Source: Blastopirellula marina (GTDB lineage: Bacteria; Planctomycetota; Planctomycetia; Pirellulales; Pirellulaceae). Taken from it: DNA of 64,000 bases. Below the pieces are notes generated by a model. It worked only from the letters and a program-made list of their open reading frames with translations. It did not search any database and had not been told where the DNA came from. The position numbers were made by a program, and so were the translations under genes. The stretch covers positions 620,001-684,000 of the forward strand of contig NZ_PUHY01000006.1 in assembly GCF_002967765.1 (NCBI RefSeq), written 5' to 3'. Numbering within the stretch: the stretch's first letter is position 1; each line of letters begins with the position of its first letter. Shown here one piece after another: positions 40,572 to 48,608 of the stretch.

Positions 40572-40835
40572 TTACTTAAGTTTGGGTAGCGCATCGCCGG
40601 TCGCTTTCTTATGACCTTTGATCATCGCGTGCGAATCGGGGAGATGTGCTTCTGAAAGCTTCTCCGTCGAGACGCACGTTACTTCCCAGCCATCGACAAA
40701 CGAGCCGTCGGCTTGCTTCAGCTGCACGTAGTTGTGCAGCTGGGCATACTTCTCCGGGATCCACGACGTGAGTTCAACGGCCGTGGTTTGACTCGTACGT
40801 TTGACCAATCGGCACTGTTTGTAAAAAAGGGTCAT
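40572..40835 (-). CDS. Small 87-residue protein in the tRNA island
   Basis: ATG at 40835 preceded by GGAAGGAAATCG, a good ribosome binding site. The protein is a compact, mixed fold (CRLVKRTSQTTAVELTSWIP, GSFVDGWEVTCV) with a basic tail (IKGHKKATGDALPKLK); no membrane or signal segment. It starts 46 bases after the 3' end of tRNA-Ile and stops 81 before tRNA-Lys on the same strand. It resembles small proteins of phage genomes in style, but I do not recognise a family. Confidence 0.8.
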   Translation of the reverse strand: MTLFYKQCRLVKRTSQTTAVELTSWIPEKYAQLHNYVQLKQADGSFVDGWEVTCVSTEKLSEAHLPDSHAMIKGHKKATGDALPKLK

Positions 40836-40881
40836 CGATTTCCTTCCTGGAATTTGGCTCGCTGGTTAAGTGGCTGTTAAG

Positions 40882-40953
40882 TGGTAGCCCTGGGAATCGA
40901 ACTCAGCGCGGCCCGAGTATCAGTCGAGCATGGACAACCAGTCCTCGACTACC
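40882..40953 (-). tRNA. tRNA-Ile(GAT)
   Basis: Acceptor GGTAGTC/GGCTACC, D stem GGAC/GTCC with a five-base loop, anticodon stem CTCGA/TCGGG, loop CTGATAC, T arm CTGAG-TTCGATT-CCCAG with one A-C mismatch, discriminator A, no CCA. Position 8 is G. First gene of the leftward array. Confidence 0.83.
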
Positions 40954-41031
40954 GCAGTGGGGCGCGTACCTTTCACGAAGCCCAGCATATGGCCAACGTT
41001 TTGACCACTTGGGTTCGGTAGGGACACAAAA

Positions 41032-41063
41032 AAAGCCCGGCGTCGCTTATGACACCGGGCTTT
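41032..41063 (-). terminator. Intrinsic terminator bounding the tRNA island
   Basis: On the minus strand AAAGCCCGG-TGTC, loop ATAAGC, GAC-GCCGGGCTTT is followed by a run of Ts (plus-strand A-run 41028-41034). It would stop transcripts from the Fic-side genes before they enter the tRNA array, and marks the right edge of the island. Confidence 0.88.
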
Positions 41064-41398
41064 GGATCAGCCGTTGGGTTTTATCCCATGAAGTCACAAG
41101 CGCAGAAAATGAGCCGGATAACCGTTCCCTGTTGGCACAGGCAACTGCTTACCGCCGTCAATCTGAAGTCGATCTATGTTGAAGTTTGGCAACATGGAAA
41201 GTTCTTCTCACTGGTAACTAAAAGGGTGAATGTGTTTGTCTGGATAGTTAGACGAGCGTTGTCTCAGATGGTTCGCTCGTTTTTTGGAATTCTTGAAAAT
41301 GAATTTCGTGCCGGCGATAAGAGATCATGTGTCGAATCGATAAGTCGAAACATTACGCAGCTTCAGTTTGCGTATTCAGAAAGCTAACCAGGGAACAA
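41064..41398. other. Gene-poor stretch, 335 bases
   Basis: Between the terminator and the stop of the minus-strand gene at 41399. A plus-strand open frame (41049-41387) starts inside the terminator and has no ribosome binding site or protein-like pattern, so it is not called. Base composition is more AT-rich than the surroundings. Confidence 0.5.
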
Positions 41399-42169
41399 TC
41401 ATTCCTCAGGCCCATATGCTTGTTCGAAGCGTTTCTTAACGCCAATCGCCGCGATTTCATCGGCGAAACGGATGATTGCATCATCCGAAGGAGCCACCCA
41501 GCTTTCAAAGTTTCGATCGGCGATTTTCTCGATTTCATCGAAGACGGGCGAGCCACTGAGTGATGTAATCCACAGGGCCGTTTTTTCCTCCAAGTCGAAG
41601 AACCATCGGTCTTCACAGTCCGTTTGCTCGATCTCTTGTCGTGTTAGCATCTGCAGTGTTTCACGAATCGCTTGCTGGTCAATTGTGTTTGATGTGGTCG
41701 CGATGCTCTTCGCTTGCTGATCCAAATCTTTCAGCATTTGATCGACCTGTTGTCGTCGAGCGATGAGTCCCTCCAGGAGAATTTGTTTCGCCTCATTGAT
41801 TCGCTCCCAACCGATGGCGATTAATTCGTCTTGAAACTTGGGCAGCAGCGTAATGTAAACGTACCCGTCGGGAATCCAGTCCCCCAACGCTTGTCGCAGC
41901 GCCGCATTGACGATCTTCAAGGACTCGTAGGCGACCATGACTTCGGCGGACGCGGCTTTCTTTCGATACTGGGTTTCTGTGCCGTGGCGATACTTCTCGA
42001 TGTGCTTTTCATAGAAGTCTTGGCTTGATACGACCAGCCCGGCCTCGACTCCTTTCACGTGACGCTCCAACTCTTGTGTGAGCAGTTCACCAATCTTGAG
42101 AGGATCGATTTGCGGAAGGTAGGTCTGCTCGTCCTCTCGCCAGAAGATGCGTGGGCTTTCAGCGGCCAT
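41399..42169 (-). CDS. Unrecognised helical protein, coupled to a Fic gene
   Basis: 256 residues from the ATG at 42169 (MAAESPRIF); the frame stays open upstream, but that part overlaps the Fic gene and reads poorly. The start overlaps the 3' end of the Fic gene by 11 bases, so translation is likely coupled. The sequence is largely alpha-helical (IARRQQVDQMLKDLDQQAKSI) with an acidic middle (EIEQTDCEDRWFFDLEEK) and no signal peptide. A role as regulator, antitoxin or target of the Fic protein is possible. Family not recognised. Confidence 0.82.
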   Translation of the reverse strand: MAAESPRIFWREDEQTYLPQIDPLKIGELLTQELERHVKGVEAGLVVSSQDFYEKHIEKYRHGTETQYRKKAASAEVMVAYESLKIVNAALRQALGDWIPDGYVYITLLPKFQDELIAIGWERINEAKQILLEGLIARRQQVDQMLKDLDQQAKSIATTSNTIDQQAIRETLQMLTRQEIEQTDCEDRWFFDLEEKTALWITSLSGSPVFDEIEKIADRNFESWVAPSDDAIIRFADEIAAIGVKKRFEQAYGPEE

Positions 42170-42818
42170 GTTTTTCGATCTCCTCGACAATAAACTCGAC
42201 GAACGCCGAGTAGCAGCGCCGACTGCCGGACACGAACGGGAAGGCAAACAATCGGCGGTAGTCTGGCAGTGGCAGCCTGGCACGATAGCAGAAGTAACTC
42301 AACCACAAGATCGCGGCTCGGGCGTTTCCATCAGGAAAGGGATGCACGAAGATGATATCGAGATAAACGCGAGCCGCCTTGATAATGGCCGGGCAACTAT
42401 CCGCAAGATCTGCGGCCACCTTTCGCGCGAACAACTCGGGAAGCCCAGCAAAGTAAGCGTATCGTTCGTGGCGACAGGGAGTAAACGCGTTCGTTGCCCG
42501 GAACGCCACGTTATCAATTCCCAGTACCGCTTGCTGGACCTGACAAAGATCTTGAAATGTGGCTGGCCTTGTCAACGCCGCGATAGATTTGATTTGCTCC
42601 ACCGCCGACAGGCCGCAGCGACGGACCAGCAACGATTCATGGATGGTGTTGATCTCCGCGATCGAAGGGGCAACTTCCCTATTTGCAACATCAAGAGACA
42701 TTGATTCCCAAGGCATTTCGAGGGTGGTCGCCAGGTGAGGAATGAGCGCGTCGACGTATTGCCATTGGCGAACGTTGGATACCTTTTTAAAGAGGAGAGG
42801 CATACCCGACCACTTCAC
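42159..42818 (-). CDS. Fic-domain protein
   Basis: 219 residues with a GTG start at 42818, or ATG at 42803 (MPLLFKK). The Fic core HPFPDGNARAA supplies the catalytic His, the acidic metal-binding residue and the Gly-Asn anion hole; Fic enzymes transfer AMP or other phosphate groups to proteins. The classical motif ends in a second Arg (GNxRxxR), which is Ile here, so activity may be altered. No clear inhibitory (S/T)xxxE(G/N) helix was found. It begins the two-gene unit with the 256-residue protein; a terminator 3' of that gene separates the unit from the tRNA island. Confidence 0.88.
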   Translation of the reverse strand: MKWSGMPLLFKKVSNVRQWQYVDALIPHLATTLEMPWESMSLDVANREVAPSIAEINTIHESLLVRRCGLSAVEQIKSIAALTRPATFQDLCQVQQAVLGIDNVAFRATNAFTPCRHERYAYFAGLPELFARKVAADLADSCPAIIKAARVYLDIIFVHPFPDGNARAAILWLSYFCYRARLPLPDYRRLFAFPFVSGSRRCYSAFVEFIVEEIEKHGR

Positions 42819-42868
42819 TTCTTACGGGGACGAATCACAGGGAATCTTGTCGCATTCGATGATACGAT

Positions 42869-43810
42869 CTAACGACTGACCGACGTTTCTTGATGCCGCT
42901 GAAACAATCGCTTCGCCAAGTCCATAATGTAGCTTCGCCCCTTGGCTGATTCCTCGAGGTGTTTCAGAAGCCGCGCAGGAATTCCTTCGATGCCGAGATA
43001 AGCCCCGCTGATCGCCCCCGCCATGGCCGCCAAGGTATCGGTGTCGCCGCCCAGCAGAATGACGTTACCAATGGTTTCGGTATAAGAGTCAGGCGTTAGC
43101 GCGAAGCTGGCGATCGCGGTCGGAACCGACTCGAGGGCCTCGATCCCATTGCCCAGCTTTGCGAGTTGTTCGACCAATTCAACCTTCGCGGCAGCCGCCA
43201 GCTTCGCGCGGTGATCTTCCGATTGGCAGTGAGATAGCAAGTATGAAAAGAAGTCGGCTCGATCGAAGGAGGTCGTCTTCGTCACGTAAGCAACAGCGGC
43301 GGCGATAAGCTGGGCGCCTTCAATTCCCAGCGGATGAACGTGTGTCGGCAACGAGGAGAACTCTGCTTGCTTCAACAGCTCCTCCGAATTGCCCTGGAAG
43401 ATTAGCCCGACCGGCGCGACACGCATCGCCGCCCCGTTGCCGTACGAACCGCCAGGAAAGTGCTTTCTGGCGACCGCTCGATGGTCTTCGCCATCTTCCA
43501 TCGCTTCGATCACCATCCGCGCTCCGCGGCCGTAGCCACGCGAAGGGACGTAGTTGGCTACGAACGCAGCGCAAAGTGGTTCTTCCAAAATCTCGCCATG
43601 GTCGGCCAAGACTTCGGCTATGGCGATCGTCATTTGCGTGTCATCGGTGTACCAGATTTCATCGGTCACATAATTGATCAGCGAATCGACGTTCGAGAAT
43701 CGTTGCCGCAGATGCTCGGCCGATTGGGCCTCGAAGCGGCCGCCCAAAGCATCGCCAACGGCCAGTCCGCACAGACATCCTTGAAATCGCTGTTCCAGTG
43801 AAACGCCCAA
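42869..43810 (-). CDS. ADP-ribosylglycohydrolase (DraG family)
   Basis: 313 residues. TTG start at 43810: an in-frame TAA lies two codons upstream and the conserved N-terminus (GCLCGLAVGDALGGRFE) follows at once, so no other start is possible. Metal-binding motifs: WYTDDTQMT near the N-terminus and LLGGDTDTLAAM near the C-terminus, the two halves of the dinuclear magnesium site. These enzymes remove ADP-ribose from Arg or other residues of proteins, or hydrolyse related molecules. It starts 14 bases after the sialidase stop, so they form one minus-strand transcript. The link to sialic acid is not obvious. Confidence 0.9.
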   Translation of the reverse strand: MGVSLEQRFQGCLCGLAVGDALGGRFEAQSAEHLRQRFSNVDSLINYVTDEIWYTDDTQMTIAIAEVLADHGEILEEPLCAAFVANYVPSRGYGRGARMVIEAMEDGEDHRAVARKHFPGGSYGNGAAMRVAPVGLIFQGNSEELLKQAEFSSLPTHVHPLGIEGAQLIAAAVAYVTKTTSFDRADFFSYLLSHCQSEDHRAKLAAAAKVELVEQLAKLGNGIEALESVPTAIASFALTPDSYTETIGNVILLGGDTDTLAAMAGAISGAYLGIEGIPARLLKHLEESAKGRSYIMDLAKRLFQRHQETSVSR

Positions 43811-43824
43811 TGCTTACCGCCTGA

Positions 43825-44988
43825 CTACTTGGGTTGAGGAACCGGGACGCGGAAGAGAGTGATTGTATCGTAGGCACTCTTTTCACCAACCTCGCCCAGG
43901 CAGCCTACCATGCCGTCGCCAAGAGGAGCCAAACACGAATAAGCGGAGTTCCCAGGATATAGAGTTTGTTGCCACGACCAATCCTTCCCATCATCGAAGC
44001 TACCTAGGATGGTCAGGTTGCGGCGTTTCTTCGGATCGCGCGGGCTCGAGAACAGCAGCAAGCCTGGCTGTCCGTCGGTCGGCCACGAGTAGCGAATTAA
44101 GCTGGCCTGACAAACGGGCGAAATCATTTGGCGAGCATCGGTGATCTCGGACCAGGTCGCGCCGCCGTCGGTGCTGACTGATTGCGCACGGCAACCTTGG
44201 CCGCGGTACGAACGCATATCGATCACCAAGTGTCCCTGATCGCCGACCTCGATAACCTGACATTCGTTCATATCAGGATGGATGGTGCCACCCAGTTCCC
44301 AGGTCTTGCCGTGGTCGTCGCTGAAGATCACGTGCGAACCGAAACCATAGCCTTCTTTTCGTACCGATGGATCTACCGAGTAGCTATGATCGCAGGGAAT
44401 CACCAAGCGGCCTTTGTGCGGCCCATGCTTAATCTGAATACCCACGCCAGGACCGGTGGCATACCAGCCCCAGTCAGGGTTCTTGGTGCTGCTGGTAATC
44501 TCTTTTGGCTTGGTCCAAGTCTGTCCGTTATCGTCACTGTGGCAAACCCAAACCGTGCGGGTTGATTTTGCTTTCTTCAGTTTGATTTGCGATTCGTGGT
44601 CTTCGCCCAGGTTATGCGTCAGTAGCAAGTGAATGCGTCCGGTCGATTCATCCACCACAGGACAAGGGTTTCCACAGGTGTTGTCTTCATCTTGCCAGAC
44701 AACGACTTGCTCGCCCCAGGTTTTACCTTGATCGGTCGAGCGTTTCATCACCAGATCGATCGCCCCAGTATCGCTCCGCGAACTGCGTCGTCCTTCGCTA
44801 AAAGCCAACATTGTCCCATCGGCGGCTTGGATCAATGCGGGAATACGATAGGTGTGATAGCCATCTTCACCACTCTTCCATACGACGGTAGAGTCGACTT
44901 CGGCGGCGGAAGCGGACAGAGTGAAATGAGTGAAGACGAACGCAAGCAAAGCAGCAGACGCAAGCAGAGGTTTCAAGTAGGACATCAT
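43825..44988 (-). CDS. Secreted exo-alpha-sialidase (GH33-like)
   Basis: 387 residues with a signal peptide cut near SASAAEV. A six-bladed propeller: YRIPAL (the FRIP/YRIP arginine), EGRRSSRSDTG, four Asp boxes (STDQGKTW, SDDNGQTW, SDDHGKTW, STDGGATW) and IRYSWPTDG near the end, which carries a late-domain arginine of the carboxylate-binding triad. The expected reaction is release of terminal sialic acids from glycoproteins or polysaccharides outside the cell. Planctomycetes use many such hydrolases on algal or animal glycans. Followed on the same strand by the ADP-ribosylglycohydrolase. Confidence 0.9.
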   Translation of the reverse strand: MMSYLKPLLASAALLAFVFTHFTLSASAAEVDSTVVWKSGEDGYHTYRIPALIQAADGTMLAFSEGRRSSRSDTGAIDLVMKRSTDQGKTWGEQVVVWQDEDNTCGNPCPVVDESTGRIHLLLTHNLGEDHESQIKLKKAKSTRTVWVCHSDDNGQTWTKPKEITSSTKNPDWGWYATGPGVGIQIKHGPHKGRLVIPCDHSYSVDPSVRKEGYGFGSHVIFSDDHGKTWELGGTIHPDMNECQVIEVGDQGHLVIDMRSYRGQGCRAQSVSTDGGATWSEITDARQMISPVCQASLIRYSWPTDGQPGLLLFSSPRDPKKRRNLTILGSFDDGKDWSWQQTLYPGNSAYSCLAPLGDGMVGCLGEVGEKSAYDTITLFRVPVPQPK

Positions 44989-45339
44989 CGATCTACCGGA
45001 GGGAAGGATATTAGGCGAGCGTGGTATTTGTTGGGTGAAACGGACTTAAGAGTTCCCAAGAGTCTCACAGTAGGAGCCCGAGGTCAACTATTTGGGTTGA
45101 ATAAGCTTTGCAGGGCGGTCGATTTCAACCCAAGCGAAAATCGGCTGGCGCAATAGCTATTCTAATGCACGCCGAAGTGAGATACCCGGGAAATAACCGA
45201 CCGCCTGGCCGAGTTAGTCGTTGCCAGGGGAATCCTCCCTGCCTTAAATTAAAGAAGACTTTATGGAGGTATCGCAACACGGATCCTGGCGGTTAGGTCC
45301 GTGCGTTTGTTTTGCCCCGCCGAATGCCCCTCATCTTAC
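44989..45339. other. Divergent spacer, 351 bases
   Basis: Lies between the sialidase gene (leftward) and the hybrid kinase gene (rightward). It should hold both promoters. No hairpin, repeat or credible gene was recognised. A reading frame continues upstream of the kinase ATG from a GTG at 45301. Confidence 0.5.
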
Positions 45340-48300
45340 ATGCGAATCGTTCACAAGTTGCTTCTGGCGACCGTTTTGCCAGCCCTGTTGATCTGGGTTG
45401 TTGGCTATTACGCCGTAGCGGTGAGCGAACATAGCTTACGCGAGATCATTGAAGATCGCTCCGCTGCCAGGGCGGCGGCCGTGATGGACGAAATCGATCG
45501 AGCGTTACGTACGCACGTTGCTAATCTTAAGGCGCTGACTCGCAGCAACTTGGTTCTGGAAACATTAGATGCCGCGAATGAAGAGTTTGCCATGTACTCC
45601 GATCCTGCGGCCGAGGTCGCTCGACTGGACGAAGAGTGGCAGACCGGTACCGTGCCGGAGCAGCAGAAGTTACTGTCACGATTCTTAGATAACGAGCTCT
45701 CACAAGAATTACGTGTTCGACTGGAGAAACTTCAGGAAGCAACCGGCTACGCGGTGTATGGCGAAATCTTCTTTACCAATCAGTACGGCGGGATCGCCGC
45801 GCTGACCAGCCGCACATCGGACTATCGACAAGATGACGAGATGTGGTGGCAGGAAGCTGCCAAGCATGGCGTGTTTATCGGAGATGTTTCCTTCGACGAC
45901 AGTGCTCGTGTCTACTCGGTCGATATCTGCATGTCGGTCGAGACACAGGAGGGGAAGCTGGCCGGCGTGATGAAAGCGGTGCTCAACATCCAAGAAGTCT
46001 TCAGCATCATCGATGGCCAATCGCGCGTTGACACCAACGCACATACCGAGTTCTTTCTGTTTACACACGACTATCGCATCATCCGCGGACCTCCCGGAGT
46101 TTCCGCACCGCTGGCGGATGGGCGAAAGTATTTTCAGAACCTCGATCAAGACTTCACCCAGAAAGGGATCATCGCCACCCGACACCGCCCCAACGGCGAA
46201 GGTGAGGTGCTTGCCGCTTATGCGACTTCCACCGGCGAGACAGGTTCGCCACAAAACTTGCACTGGATTGTGATGGTCCAACAAGAGGCCGCGCAAGTGT
46301 TTGCCCCCATTCGGATCATGCGGCAGAACATTTGGTCACTGGCACTATTCGCAACGCTGTTAACGCTGGCAGTTGCCGGTGGGTTCTCATGGTCCCTTTC
46401 GCGCAGGATCCGGGAGATCACGGACGCATCCGCTGCGATTGGCGAAGGGGATTGGGAAGCCAAAGTTCCCGTGCGAGGCAGCGACGAAGCGACCACGCTG
46501 GCCAAGCAGTTTAATCAGATGACCGAACAGTTGACCGAAATGAATCAGCAGCTCGTTCGGGCCAAAGAGCAAGCCGAGTCGGCCAATCAGTCCAAGAGCG
46601 ACTTCCTGGCCAACATGAGTCACGAAATTCGCACACCGATGAACGGCATCATCGGAATGACCGAGTTGCTACTGAACACTGACTTGACGGTGGAGCAGCG
46701 CGAGTACCAAAAACTGGTGCAAAGCTCGGCCGACTCTTTGCTCGTGCTGCTAAACGACATCCTCGACTTTTCGAAGATCGAAGCGGGCAAGATGGAACTG
46801 GAGCAGATGCCGTTCCGTCTGCGCGAGGTGCTGGGCTCGACGGTCCATACGCTCGCGAGTCGTGCTTCGCAGAAAGGAATCGAACTGGCGGCCCGCATCT
46901 TACCCGAAGTCCCCGATGGCCTGGTCGGCGATGCGGGACGATTACGGCAAATCATCGTCAACCTCGTTGGGAATGCCATCAAGTTCACCGACCGAGGCGA
47001 AGTGGTGATGAAAGTCGAGAATGAATCGTTCTCAGGCGACAAAATTCGACTCCATTTTTCGGTCCATGACACCGGGATCGGGATTACTTCCAAGCAGCAG
47101 AAGACAATCTTCGAGGCGTTCACCCAGGCCGATGCCTCTACCACGCGGCAATACGGCGGCACAGGGTTGGGCCTGGCGATTTCGTCGCAGCTGACCAAGA
47201 TGATGGGTGGCCGCATCTGGGTGGAAAGTGAACTGGGGGAAGGCAGCACCTTCCACTTTATTGTGGAATTCCGCCGAGCAGCCGATGCCGCCCCAACCAC
47301 ACCGGCGGGGCTCGATACGCTGTATGACTTGAAGGTGCTTGTCGTTGACGATAACCTCACCAATCGCATCATCTGCGAAGAGATGCTCAACAGCTGGGGC
47401 ATGAAGCCGACGGTGGTTGGCAGCGGCCCGAATGCACTGGTCGAGATCGACAAAGCCAAACAAAACAAGGCGCCGTTCAAGCTGGTGCTGATCGACGTGA
47501 TGATGCCCGGGATGGACGGGATCGAACTGGTGGAACACATTCGCCGCATTGCTGATCCCTCGCAACTGACGATCATGCTGCTTTCGTCGGCCGATCGTCC
47601 GATTGAAGCTCAGCTGGCTGATCGCTTGGGAATTGCCAAGAGCATTACTAAGCCGATCACCCAGTCGATGTTACTCAATGGTATTGCCTCGGCTCTCGGG
47701 ACCATGCGCGGCGACTCCAAGCAGCTGAACCGCTTCTCGCCAGACGGCAGCACGGAATTTCGCGCTCGAAATATCTTGCTGGCCGAAGATGGCGTGGTGA
47801 ATCGTAAGGTGGCCGAAAGCTTGTTGGAGAATCGCGGACACCGAGTCACTTCCGTCGAGAATGGCCGCCTGGCCGTCGATGCGTTCCGCGCAGGCACCTT
47901 CGACGTGATCTTGATGGATGTGCAGATGCCGGTTCTCGACGGATTTGCCGCGACCACCGAGATTCGCGAGCTGGAAGGAGACTCTCCGCACAAGATTCCG
48001 ATCATCGCCCTGACCGCGCACGCAATGAAGGGGGATCGTGAACGCTGCTTGGCGGTGGGCATGAACGAGTACGTCTCGAAACCATTTCGTCCGCAAGAGC
48101 TGTTCGCCGCGGTTGAACGCGTTCACGAAGATGAAAGCCCGCCTGAGCCAAGTGTCGAGCCGCAAGTGCACTCCAATGGAGCCCCACCCATGGATCAGCA
48201 GCGAGCGTTAGAGAACGTCGGCGGGAACCACGAGATCTTGCAAGAGATGATCGAGCTGTTTATTGGGGAATGCCCAAAGCAAATGCACGAGATCGAATCC

Positions 48301-48525
48301 GCGCATGCCGACGGCGACTTGCAGCGGCTGACCCGTTCGGCGCATACCCTGAAAGGGTCGGTCGCGTTGTTCGCGGCCGACGCGGCCACGGAGGCAGCCA
48401 AACGAATCGAATTTATGGGTCGTAACAACAACGTCGATGAATTCGACGCAGCTTGGGCTGAGTTGCAGGAAGATATCGATCAGCTAATGTCTGCACTCGG
48501 CGAAATCCGATCCAATGGTAAATAG
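45340..48525 (+). CDS. Hybrid sensor histidine kinase with two receivers and an Hpt domain
   Basis: 1061 residues from the ATG at 45340; a GTG at 45301 is possible but adds a poor leader. Order: first transmembrane helix (~5-28), extracytoplasmic Cache-like sensor (~30-335), second helix (~340-362), HAMP, HisKA with LANMSHEIRTPMNG (phospho-His), HATPase (NLVGNAIKFTD, HDTGIGI, GGTGLGLAIS), receiver 1 (VVDDN, phospho-Asp in LIDVMMPGMDG), receiver 2 (LAEDG, LMDVQMPVLDG, SKPFRPQEL) and C-terminal Hpt (SAHTLKGSVALF). All catalytic residues are present, so a full phosphorelay can occur in one protein. Three further signalling genes follow. Confidence 0.93.
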   Translation: MRIVHKLLLATVLPALLIWVVGYYAVAVSEHSLREIIEDRSAARAAAVMDEIDRALRTHVANLKALTRSNLVLETLDAANEEFAMYSDPAAEVARLDEEWQTGTVPEQQKLLSRFLDNELSQELRVRLEKLQEATGYAVYGEIFFTNQYGGIAALTSRTSDYRQDDEMWWQEAAKHGVFIGDVSFDDSARVYSVDICMSVETQEGKLAGVMKAVLNIQEVFSIIDGQSRVDTNAHTEFFLFTHDYRIIRGPPGVSAPLADGRKYFQNLDQDFTQKGIIATRHRPNGEGEVLAAYATSTGETGSPQNLHWIVMVQQEAAQVFAPIRIMRQNIWSLALFATLLTLAVAGGFSWSLSRRIREITDASAAIGEGDWEAKVPVRGSDEATTLAKQFNQMTEQLTEMNQQLVRAKEQAESANQSKSDFLANMSHEIRTPMNGIIGMTELLLNTDLTVEQREYQKLVQSSADSLLVLLNDILDFSKIEAGKMELEQMPFRLREVLGSTVHTLASRASQKGIELAARILPEVPDGLVGDAGRLRQIIVNLVGNAIKFTDRGEVVMKVENESFSGDKIRLHFSVHDTGIGITSKQQKTIFEAFTQADASTTRQYGGTGLGLAISSQLTKMMGGRIWVESELGEGSTFHFIVEFRRAADAAPTTPAGLDTLYDLKVLVVDDNLTNRIICEEMLNSWGMKPTVVGSGPNALVEIDKAKQNKAPFKLVLIDVMMPGMDGIELVEHIRRIADPSQLTIMLLSSADRPIEAQLADRLGIAKSITKPITQSMLLNGIASALGTMRGDSKQLNRFSPDGSTEFRARNILLAEDGVVNRKVAESLLENRGHRVTSVENGRLAVDAFRAGTFDVILMDVQMPVLDGFAATTEIRELEGDSPHKIPIIALTAHAMKGDRERCLAVGMNEYVSKPFRPQELFAAVERVHEDESPPEPSVEPQVHSNGAPPMDQQRALENVGGNHEILQEMIELFIGECPKQMHEIESAHADGDLQRLTRSAHTLKGSVALFAADAATEAAKRIEFMGRNNNVDEFDAAWAELQEDIDQLMSALGEIRSNGK

Positions 48526-48608
48526 CAACTTGGCATCACCGACGCAGGTCCCATGATCGCAGCCCCCCCAAACGCGACGCCCTGTTTGCCCTTTTTCCGA
48601 AAAGCACC

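Noticed and set aside
33395-40953. Prophage or integrative element around the tRNA island
   Set aside because: No integrase, transposase, structural phage gene, or flanking attachment repeats were seen. The origin is left open.
33395-40953. CRISPR-like array from the repeated short T-arm sequences
   Set aside because: The repeats are T arms of distinct tRNAs; units are unequal and not direct repeats.
41049-41387. 112-codon plus-strand frame right of the tRNA island
   Set aside because: It begins inside a terminator, has no ribosome binding site and no protein-like pattern.
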